Shown here piece by piece: positions 22,448 through 31,710 of a stretch of DNA of 64,000 nucleotides. Source of the DNA: Paraconiothyrium sp. Pb-2020 (lineage: Eukaryota > Ascomycota > Dothideomycetes > Pleosporales > Didymosphaeriaceae); NCBI GenBank assembly GCA_022419385.1, contig JAJUBI010000002.1:4774001-4838000 (forward strand), written 5' to 3'. Each line of letters starts with the position of its first letter. The stretch's first letter is position 1. The notes under the pieces were generated by a model, which worked only from the letters and a program-made list of their open reading frames with translations, had not been told where the DNA came from and made no database searches. A program made the position numbers and the translations under genes.

Positions 22448-23603
22448 GAGAGAGGAGAACCCTCTAGCTACGATAATCTGTCCACCATGCCGCTGTGGAT
22501 GTCGGCGATGGGGAATCGGTCTCAGTCAAAGTCGTCCTCAGATGCAGTAGACCTTGGCGAGGTAGACTCCGTCTCTGTCCTTTATTATTCCTCCTATCAT
22601 TCTTGTGTTTGGTTCCTTTTGGTTTTCGGTTCAGTGTTGCTCTCTGCTTCTCGTGCTTCTCGTGTTCTGGCTTACTTGCATGTGTAAGGGGATCATTCAA
22701 CATGACAACAGGGATCATTCAACATTACGATGGATTTTACTGTGTGCTGGGTTGTTAATGGGGCTTTTGGGAATCTTTTTTTTTTAGGTCAAAGGTTTAT
22801 ACTCTATACCCATGAATACTAGTCGCTTTACAGATGAATTGGACCTAGATTTGCCTCGATATTACAGCTGAGTCGACCTTATACTCCCTTCGGTTGACTC
22901 AGGAAGCAGTGGGGCTTTTTGGCGTAGCGTTAAGAAGTAAGAAGTAAGGCCTTGATTGAGGTATCGTGTCTGATTCATGAGATATAACCAGATACAATGA
23001 GACCCCACACCGTTTGGTATAGAGAGGTCCTCTCCGCCTACCATGCGAAACACCGATAACCCAAATGTGCTATCTTCTTTTGAAGATTTATCCACGATCG
23101 CAATGCACAATCGCATACCGTCAGTCGTCGTACCTAGCCCTTGGATGCTGTGACAAGTGACAGTATGCTCCTATCGAAGGCTTGTGATTATCTCAGCAAA
23201 ATTCGCACCGCGGCCTCGGAAAACTGGAGGCTTGTGGACTGAACAATAGTACGCGCCAATGGGACGTACGGCGGCGCCGATGCTGGTTCTGCTGTTGCAA
23301 AATACTCTGGTTACAACTTTTGTTGCGGTGTCAGTGTGCGTCCTTGTGTTTGGGTTGAGCGCATTACCAGCAGCTCCTAAGTTAACTCCTAGATGCTCGT
23401 AACCCAAGGTCGATATTCAGAGCCTTTATATGGACTCAGCCAACGTATCTTATCTTTGGACAAGCTCAGCGGTGCGATTCCGTACGGTAGACGAAAAATC
23501 GGTACCCGTGGAAATTGCACATCGACTTGAATCTCTCAAAACAATCGAAGATGTCGCTGACACAGACCTAGATTGTCTAGTTCGTTCACGAAACATACTA
23601 TGT
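22448..23603. other. Intergenic between convergent genes
   Basis: 1.16 kb, AT-rich in places, with a T-run near 22780. Only short ORFs are present and none has a recognisable domain. No terminal inverted repeats were seen. Confidence 0.45.
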
Positions 23604-24667
23604 TCAACATCTGCTATACACATCGCAATAGCACTTCTCGTATGCGGGACAGCTTATCAAAGTTAGCAGTCGCGCATCCCAATCCTGTTTCATCGGACTT
23701 ACTAAACGGGGTCTTGACCAAATAGAATGTGCCAAAGATACTCAAACACCCTTCCACTTGTTTCATCCTTTAGCGGAGTTTCCATCAACCACGTATAGTA
23801 CTTTCTGTATACGTCCAACGGCCGCTTCTGCACTTGCTTGCTCGACACGGCAAATTGCGCACAGCAAGGGGTCGCCAGCACGTGCGGTACATCCGTGTTA
23901 TTGAATAAGTCTCGCCACGCATCCGGCATCGCGGCTTCGATTGTTCGATGATCCTCAGGCGGGTTTCGAAACGGCATTACCTCGTGCGGACAGCCGGGGT
24001 CGTGAACGCAACGCAAATTCGCATAACCGTTGCTCTGGATGAAATTAATGTTGAGGGTTTGAAGAGAGACTACGTTGGAATGTTCGTTATTGTCGGTGTG
24101 CCAGGCGATTGGGTAGCCGTCTTTGTGTGGATGAATGAACGCGATCGTTGAAGGGAGACTATTGTAATTCTGTACGATATATGCGAGATATGCATTTGCT
24201 TCCATTCCTTTATTCCGAAGGGTACGTAGAGTGCTGTTAGTGAGCGGATCCAGGGTTGATGTGTTGTGCGGATTCTTGGTATCGATATCGTAGATGGCTG
24301 ATTGCCAGTCTTGCAGGTCGGTATGTACCCAGCGTGTGTCGTCTGTGGGAAGTCTTGCCATTACTACGACGCGATCAGGTAGCGATGGGCTAGGTGTTGG
24401 GACCGCAGTATTTTGCGACAGTGTGCTTGTATGTTGAGGTATGGTGGAGGTCAACGATGTTTTCTCTTTCGTGTCGCCATGCGCAATTCCCTGATCTAGT
24501 ATCTTTTGCTCTTCTGCTTCTGTTGCCTCATGTTGCCATGGCTTCTCAGCAACGCTAGCCTCGCCAGATTCTTCTTGAATATCATCGAAGTGGGCGTCAA
24601 AGAGGAACCAAGCGCAGAGCACAAACACTGCTACAACAGTGAATTCGATTTTCCTGCGGGAACGCAT
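23604..24667 (-). CDS. DUF3431 family type II membrane protein, 337 aa, 2 exons
   Basis: Exons are 23703-24667 and 23604-23652. A basic start is followed by one signal-anchor helix (residues 7-24), a Ser/Thr/Pro-rich stem, and a luminal DUF3431 domain with EANAYLAYIVQNYNSLPSTI, FIHPHKDGYPIAWH, CCAQFAVS and EYLWHILFG. Without splicing the ORF stops right after FGQDPV. A GTAAGT donor and a perfect GCTAAC branch point lead to a 16-residue final exon ending in CYCDVYSRC. That exon supplies the conserved Cys-rich end of the family. The topology suggests a Golgi or secretory-pathway enzyme, possibly glycosyltransferase-like, but no activity is known. It is divergent from the aspartic-protease-like gene. 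Confidence 0.88.
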
Positions 24668-25189
24668 TATCGCTTAATGACAAGTGGGCGGGGTACTCGA
24701 GAGGTGATCGAATTGGACATGTGACAATTTTTCGAACAGGTTATCGTGAAGGCTCAGCGTTTGCCTCGCGCGCAAGTGCGCATGTGATATAGGGTGTCTA
24801 GAGGAGGTGATAGGTGAAGAGCAACTGGGTCGCGCGACCTAAAGCACCTTCTCAAAGGGGACGTGAAAGGAATCTCTTCAACGAACAAAGACAGATGTTC
24901 GTCGCAGCCCGCAGTCTAGCGATGTGGCATTGCGGCACAGCTCAAGGTCGGCGCTAAGCGGCGTTGGCCAGTTGGTAGATTTATGTGCACGACGCTAGCC
25001 CTAGGTGATTGCGATGCGGCACGGCACAACTTGACTACGATACAACGCCGAATTGGGATGGATATGTTACGCCAATCATTTAGGGGCTATCGCCTGAAAC
25101 CACCTTCCGGCCTTGTTGTTCCCCTACGGCAGCATTTTCTAGCTCTTTAGTCCCTCCTGACGTCGTAACCTTCAACATCGAGTATTTCA
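24668..25189. other. Divergent promoter region
   Basis: 522 bp between the DUF3431 gene and the aspartic-protease-like gene. No coding potential and no clear TATA box. Confidence 0.5.
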
Positions 25190-26981
25190 ATGGGTCCCCA
25201 GACAGGCCCGTTACCACTATTTCTGGGAGTGTTACGATTCATTACCTTTGTGAAGAGTCAGTGCCAGCCGCAGCCCGTTGTCGTACCTATCAAGAATGTA
25301 TCTTTGCCCAATGAGGCCTTTGTAAGAGGAATTTCCATGACTGTAGGCTCCAACAACCAGAACATCTCATTCTTCGCTAGTGGGTAAGTCTTGTAGTGTA
25401 CATCGTAGGTTATGTTACAATCGGTCTTTTTATTACCTCTCTGGAAGTAACAAAATGTACCGAAACCTCGACGAGCTTATGGACTCGGCATAGCTAACTA
25501 ACATCGCTTATAGCGATTACAACGAGACCTACATCTACGGAACAGATGGATTCTGTACGGACGTCTATTCATCCAGAGCATGCGTGACATTCCGTGGCGG
25601 CGCATACGACACATCAAAATCCTTTACGGACGGATCGATCGGTAATCGAGAGAATAGTGATGGCTTTGAAGCGGACTGGACAGAAGATACTCTTAGCTTT
25701 GGCAGCAACAGTTCACTGTCATCATTCGGATTCGGCATTCCGCAACAAGATCTCAACCAAGCGTTCACCAGCCAATCTCAGCTTGGCCTAGGTGCGAACT
25801 CATCCTTTCTGCGAGCACTCGTATCTGCCGGCGACATAGGCACAAAAGCATACTCAATCTTCTGGGGACTGGTCGGTGGTCCCGCGGAAAAGCAGACTGA
25901 TGGGTCACTGGTTCTCGGTGGCCTGGACAAATCGTTGATCGCAGATCAGAATGACAACTTCACGGCGTCGCTGTTCCGGGGCGGTAAGTGTGGGACGGGA
26001 ATGATAGTAACGATTAGCGATATCCTTCTGAACTGGCCGAATGGTACCGATATGAGCATCTTCATGGGATCGCAATCAGCGGCCATACAAGCGTGCATCA
26101 GTCCCAGTTTCGCAGGGTTGGTGTCCCTTCCACTAAGCTACTATGACAGCTTTTGGTCGCTCGCGGGCGGAACATCTCCAGATCATAAGAGTGAGGCGAG
26201 AAGCTTCGGGATCAATTACTTCACCATGCTTTTTGACCCAGACGACGTGTAGGTGCCATATCAATTTCATTCGAAAGGCCGCTAACAAGCACGACATAGA
26301 TACTACGGTGGTCTAACAATTCAGCTTCAAGACAGTATCTCCATAAAGATACCCAACACCGAGCTGGTCGTTCCCGACACCTACATAGCCTCCGATGGCG
26401 CGGTGGAGACGAACACATCGGTACGCAACGTCGTAATCAACTCCCTTCAATCCGACAATGGCAACGATTTACCAGTCCTTGGTCGATTATTCATGAGTTC
26501 TGCCTACGTAATGGTCAATCAAGAAGCTGGGAGATTCTCCATTTGGCAAGTGGAAATGGGATCAAAGACTTCAGATATCGTCGCAGTGGATAAACAAAAC
26601 AATATGGTCAGCGAGTTCTGCACGAAATCTACGGGCAGCTCATCTAGTGCTACATCCTCGCCCGCGTCTTCCGTCACACCTTCGGCACGAAATGAGAGGC
26701 CAAAGCTGTCAGGCGGCGTAATCGGTGGAATTGTTGTGGGTGCGCTGGGAGGTATTGCCATACTGGGCACCGTTGGCTTCCTTTTGCACCGGAGACGAGG
26801 ATCAGGCGGCGCTACAATAGGGGTGACACAGGAACCAGAATTGCAAACAGCAGATGTGAAACCGCCTACGTACAGTATGGTGCCAGCAGAGCCTCAGGAG
26901 CTTCCTGTACACCAGCACAATGTAACAGAGCTGGATAGCAGAGCCATCGATAGTAGTAGATACTGGTACAGGACTCATTGA
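25190..26981 (+). CDS. Membrane-anchored aspartic-protease homologue lacking both catalytic Asp, 536 aa
   Basis: Exons are 25190-25383, 25514-26248 and 26300-26981. A hydrophobic N-terminus (signal peptide) precedes a pepsin-like two-lobe region of the fungal A1 type. This has FGFGIPQQDLNQ, SIFWGLVGGPAEKQ, GSLVLGGLDKS and, late, YYGGLTIQL, NDLPVLGRLFMSSAYVMVNQ and FSIWQ. A Ser-rich linker, one membrane helix (about residues 448-475, GGIVVGALGGIAIL) and a cytoplasmic tail follow. Where active enzymes have DTGS after the first strand, this protein has FFASGD. Where the second Asp is expected before the late TGxxxLP-like segment, it has ACISPSFAGLVSLP. Both catalytic residues therefore appear replaced. 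A non-enzymatic surface role, perhaps glycan or peptide binding or signalling, is inference. Confidence 0.8.
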
Positions 26982-27246
26982 TTAATGTATAGCCTTCAGC
27001 AGATACATGGTTTGCTCATGATCTTGTGCGAACGGACGATATTGTTACGTATAGGAATAAGCTGGACGCTTTTTACGTAGGGAATATATATCCGAGAACA
27101 CCTTATAACTTCCACATACAACCATAAGAAACCGATAACTTGGTTTCCTGTCCGCTTAGCCATCTGTTGCAATACCGTAACTCGGAATTTTACACAAATT
27201 ATAGGCGTCTAATATACAGATCAAACAATTCGCCCCCTTATAAATA

Positions 27247-27786
27247 CTAGGCAACACACCCCATGGCTCCCGTTATAACAAGCCCCAATAAACCTAACGC
27301 AACCTTAGTCGAGATCTGGCTGCGATATGACAACGCCGCATTCTCGCTTGATCCAGTTTTCGTGGCTGCTGAGGAGGTGGAAGATCCAGTTGTTTTCTTG
27401 TCGTCCTTCGAAGATGACGCGCCTGTAGCTGTCGCGGTGGGATATGACTGCGCCGTTGCAGTAGCGTTGGTTGCACCAGAGCACCATACATCCTCCCAAG
27501 CGACACCAGCTTTATAGAGACAGTCGGTAAGGTCCTGGACTGACTGGTCCACGGCTAGACTCCACAGAGCGCAATTGTTATAGTATGGTCGGGGACCGGC
27601 AGGTTTCGCACAGGTGTCGAAGAGAGACTGGTAGTTCTTGATATTTGGAACACCGCAGGCGGCGTCTTTGACTGGGAGTTCATATTGCGCGTTGCCGCCG
27701 CAGGTCGCTGAGGTGGCGGATGGCATCGTGGGAGGACCCGGTTGCGAGAGGATGGAATGAGTGGAGATAGCTGTGAACATTATCAT
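27247..27786 (-). CDS. Small GPI-anchor-type cysteine-containing surface protein, about 179 aa
   Basis: Intronless. The body has seven cysteines (for example DAACGVPN, NNCALW, WCSGATN), a Thr/Ser/Lys-rich stalk with SSSKDDKKTTGSSTSS, and a hydrophobic C-terminus (VALGLLGLVITGAMGCVA) preceded by small residues, as in GPI-anchored cell-wall proteins. The N-terminus is only weakly signal-like (MFTAISTHSILS from Met3), so either ATG 27786 or 27780 could be used. A strong TATA box 81-90 bp upstream makes an unseen upstream exon unlikely. The arrangement of the Cys body resembles small fungal cell-surface proteins, but no named family was recognised. Confidence 0.65.
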   Translation of the reverse strand: MIMFTAISTHSILSQPGPPTMPSATSATCGGNAQYELPVKDAACGVPNIKNYQSLFDTCAKPAGPRPYYNNCALWSLAVDQSVQDLTDCLYKAGVAWEDVWCSGATNATATAQSYPTATATGASSSKDDKKTTGSSTSSAATKTGSSENAALSYRSQISTKVALGLLGLVITGAMGCVA

Positions 27787-28999
27787 CTATGGATACTCCT
27801 TATTCATATACTGTCACTCTCGCCAAGCTTTCAAGGACTTCAGGTGTGACCAACATGCCCTGCCGGCTATTTATAGTCGGAACAACTGATCCCACCCGAG
27901 AACCTGTAAGGACGTGCTTGGGCATTGGGATGGTTGAACAGACAAAATATTTGCCTAGAAACAGCTGTCTCGAAATAACGAAACCGATCATCGATGTCTG
28001 TTGCTTCTTCAATTCGGAGATAAGGAGCTTGGGAGATCGACATTGGGTCAGTGGGAGACGGAGAGTCGGCAGTGTAAACTCAACCCAACATCTCCAGCGT
28101 TTAGAGGTACAATTGAAGGTCAACATCATTATCCGGATAACTAAGAGGTTACTTTCAACATACGCTCCCCTTCGCTTACTGTTATTACTCTCGTTGGGGC
28201 TGCGTACGCCGCCAAGGTTAGAAGATCTCCATCAAAGTCTTACTATTCGTCTGCGATGCGCTGATGGCAATTGATTTGCGGGATGGAAGTGCTCCGAGTT
28301 CTTCGAGTTGTGGCGTAGTGCAATGTCGAGGGGTGGCTTACCGGCACTAATCATTTCTCTTCGCAATCGCCACCGCTTTGTCGTCATGCAGTGCGTCGTG
28401 TTGCGTTGCAAGCTTCCATATGTAGTTATTGGCAGCCGAATTGTGTAATTTAGATTGCGGAGGGCCGGAAACATTGACTTTAACGGATCAAGTGGTTGGG
28501 TGATGCGTGGAGACATGGGGCTCCCGCTTATTCAGCTACCATAGGTATATATGAACAGCACAGTGGCGGATTAGTAGTTGGGTGGGTGAACAGCATCAGA
28601 TACCCCCGCTATCATTGGTCTGTATGTTTGCTTTGGATTTGTTCGGCCTCTGTACACACCGTCAGCCTCTAAGGACGGTTCTTGTGCGCAGAACGTGCTC
28701 GGCCTATTTATGCATGGCCACGAACGCTGTAGAAGTCTAACCTAGTTTATATGCACTCAAAAAGCCCGCACAATACAGACCTGAGGTATTGAGGCAGAGG
28801 AAAATCGCTCTATGTTGATGTCGTTTCGTGATTGAGGAGGGTTTGCTTGACGTGCACGGCGCTTCCCCCTTTGGGCGTACCGCGCCAAGCCACTATCAGC
28901 CTCAACCCCTGCATTGGTTACTCAACCCTGCTCCACCGACTTGTCGATGTCATTTCCACAACAGCTCCGCCTCAATCCCCAGCTCATCTCTGCCTCACC
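27787..28999. other. Divergent intergenic region
   Basis: 1.2 kb between the GPI-type gene and the F-box gene. Short overlapping ORFs only. The F-box reading frame stays open upstream to 28832, but that extension is unlike coding sequence and the F-box begins exactly at the ATG at 29000. Confidence 0.5.
27867..27876 (-). promoter_or_regulatory. TATA box of GPI-type gene
   Basis: On the minus strand this reads CTATAAATAG, a near-ideal TATA box, 81-90 bp upstream of the ATG at 27786. Confidence 0.65.
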
Positions 29000-30697
29000 A
29001 TGGACAGCCTTCCGCAAGAGTTGGTGGAGCGCATTTGCGGCCTCCTGGCCCGCAATGACCTGAAGAATACGCTCACGCTATCGCGAAGCTTCCAGTATGC
29101 TGCAGAGCGAGCATCTGGAGCTTACACAACGTTCGACTTGAATCCAGGGAACACACAAGACTTCCAACAGCTATATGGCGGGCGGCGGTGGGCGTACCTT
29201 CGACATGTACGATATCAAACGCACATTTCAGCCCACGATGGGGAAACCGAGGACGAGGAATATTACGAGAAGCACCATTGCCGTGAATCATCGCAAGAGC
29301 TTCAAGTAAAGGACGAGCAATTCACTGAGCAGATAAAGTCCCTTTTTGGTACCCTCAAAACTCTGGAAGGCAACGCATCCGAAGGGAAACTGCAGGTTAC
29401 CATTTACGCACCAATTCGGGAGGTTCGCGAGGCTTGCTCTCATCGCAAGTGTATAAGTTGGCGCCTTCACCTACTTTCTCCCGAATCACTTCCGAGTATC
29501 GGCTCGGTGCGAGCCTTGCGCATCGAGGACCCCAGAATCATATTTCCCTTAGACGATGACAAGTCACTACTTAAGATTGATCTACGGGTTATTGTGGATT
29601 TGGCCGTAAAATTCCCTCACTTGGAATACCTGGGCTGCAAACTCTTTGCCGGTAGTGGATGGACGCCTTATTACAATTCGGAAGCGCCCCGAACGTATAG
29701 CCGCGAATGGCCAGGCCCCCTGCGTGATACACGCCTCGACTTTGCAAAAGCCGTTGAGGATGCCAATCTGCCTGCGACGCTGCGTGAGGCGCAACTTGAT
29801 TTCCTTTGGCCCATGACGTCGGCCGAGCGAATTGACCATGATGAGAAGATACCGAGTCTCGTAGGCTCGAATGCGTACGACCAGTTCAGCAATAGCTTGA
29901 GGTCCCTTTCGCATCGCTTACGAAGGCTGGAGCTGAAGGCGGTCGCTGATGCAAGTTTATTCTGGCCCTCTAATGGTTCCGCATCTTACCCGAACCTGGA
30001 AAGCGTTTGTATTGTGTTCCACATGTCAACTCCAGCCGGACGTTGGTATTTTGATGGTCCTGAGGGCCTTGGCCATGACCTTGAGGCAATTGAAACTAAT
30101 GAAGGCTCCTATCCTCCCCTGGAGGATACCTCAGACGACAGGGCTCTTGATGAAGAAGTCGAGGATGACGGGCTGGACACAGAAGTAGTCAACAGCAAGC
30201 AGTTCCGCGTTCGACCGAACAACGATGTCCTATCTCCGTTCCTTACCGCCTTCGCGAAAGCTGCCGCTGAGATGCCTAAGTTGAAAGAAGCCTGCTTATG
30301 GGCCCCACTCAGATGGCAAGCGGGGGATAGCTGTGGAAACAGCGACGAAATTGGGAAAGACATCTCGAAATGGTCTGGTCGCCCTTTGGCTTGGGGTATC
30401 ACATATATTGCACCAAAGACCTTCGGATTTCATTTCGAAGGCCAGCACTTTTCCCAGTCGCGACAGCTATTCTGGACTACTGGGCCGTGGTGGCCAAGTA
30501 ATGAACTTCACGATCTCTTTGGTCGCATCGGCGACCAGAATGCGGAGCTTTTGGAGTATTGGGGACTGGAGAACTACGGCAAGGATAAGTTGGCTCTGCG
30601 AGAAGTCTTCGATCAATTCCAAATTTACGGTCGGCGGCACCCAGGCTGTGCATGGCCTGTCGATAAGTCATTCATTGTACACAAGACACTGCAATGA
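29000..30697 (+). CDS. F-box domain protein, 565 aa, single exon
   Basis: The protein starts directly with an F-box (DSLPQELVERICGLL, residues 2-16, then a helical RNDLKNTLTLSRSF segment), the Skp1-binding module of SCF ubiquitin ligases. About 500 residues follow with leucine-rich and aromatic stretches but no recognisable substrate-binding repeat. One acidic segment lies near residues 370-400 (DTSDDRALDEEVEDDG). Such intronless F-box proteins with long variable C-termini form large families in Dothideomycetes. The target is unknown. ATG 29000 is chosen because it puts the F-box at the N-terminus; 56 extra upstream codons are open but not domain-like. Confidence 0.85.
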   Translation: MDSLPQELVERICGLLARNDLKNTLTLSRSFQYAAERASGAYTTFDLNPGNTQDFQQLYGGRRWAYLRHVRYQTHISAHDGETEDEEYYEKHHCRESSQELQVKDEQFTEQIKSLFGTLKTLEGNASEGKLQVTIYAPIREVREACSHRKCISWRLHLLSPESLPSIGSVRALRIEDPRIIFPLDDDKSLLKIDLRVIVDLAVKFPHLEYLGCKLFAGSGWTPYYNSEAPRTYSREWPGPLRDTRLDFAKAVEDANLPATLREAQLDFLWPMTSAERIDHDEKIPSLVGSNAYDQFSNSLRSLSHRLRRLELKAVADASLFWPSNGSASYPNLESVCIVFHMSTPAGRWYFDGPEGLGHDLEAIETNEGSYPPLEDTSDDRALDEEVEDDGLDTEVVNSKQFRVRPNNDVLSPFLTAFAKAAAEMPKLKEACLWAPLRWQAGDSCGNSDEIGKDISKWSGRPLAWGITYIAPKTFGFHFEGQHFSQSRQLFWTTGPWWPSNELHDLFGRIGDQNAELLEYWGLENYGKDKLALREVFDQFQIYGRRHPGCAWPVDKSFIVHKTLQ

Positions 30698-31710
30698 ACG
30701 GCTGTCAAGGACAGAACAAGCATGCGCACGGTCAGACCCGGCTACAGTCGTTACGTACACATGGAGAACACAAGGCAATTATTTGCGATGCACCGTGCGA
30801 TCAAAAGAATTGAACTCCACAAAATGGATGCCTGATAACCGAAAGCTCCAAATTCGTAGCTTCATTCCTAGCATCCTAGCTGTTATGGACGCGATGCTGA
30901 ACGACCAAATGTGCCTTGTTTGGAGATTTTGCATTGTATCCAGGATTAACGCTGTGGTTACGATCGAAATAGCCTTTTAAAACGGCTTGGCAGCTGCAGA
31001 TCTAAATGTGGGGCCAAATTTGGACCCTGAAGATTTTATACAGCTTCGACGACAAGAATACATACTTCGATGGAAATCTGATTCTCTTCTCTGTCGCAGG
31101 CGGCATATATCTGATATAAGCTGTAGAGTCCGACAGTGGGTATTGGACATGGACTCCGATGGAGACACGCATGTAAGAGTCGGAAGCGCCCCGTTCGTAC
31201 ACACGAACTCAGGGTAGCACAGTCATCGGCGCGTGCGCAAACATCACCCCCTAACCCGAAACGAGGAGTAGGGCTGTGCTTTTCATCGTCCACTCACGGA
31301 GTGTTGCGCGTCGTCAATTCCCAGAATCCACAGAAGGAAGCTCGATCGTCGTTTCACGTCGCGAATGCGTGCATGAGCATGGGGCGGAATTAAGATTAGG
31401 CTCACTCGGCCCAGCTTAGCGCCTGAACTGTCCGATCCGATGTGAGAACTTGGGGCGGGCGGATGTGCGCAGGGGCATTGGGGGCGAACATCACCAGATG
31501 GGAGCTGGGCATAAAGAACGAAGAATGTCACGACCCTGTTGCTTTTGTCTACGGCGCTCAGTGGCCTCATTCCCTATCGTACACGATCTTTTTTCTTACA
31601 GTCACTCATTGAGGCTCAGTTGGAGCAATACACTCATTCCCCATATCGATCCCAACCGCAATTTTCTCCTTCCATAATCTATTTCTGGGATTACGCGCAT
31701 CGTTCCCGGC
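30698..31710. other. Intergenic, promoter of secreted repeat protein
   Basis: 1 kb between two + strand genes. No credible ORF. The last 150 bp are pyrimidine-rich, as in fungal promoters or leaders. Nothing else was recognised. Confidence 0.45.
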
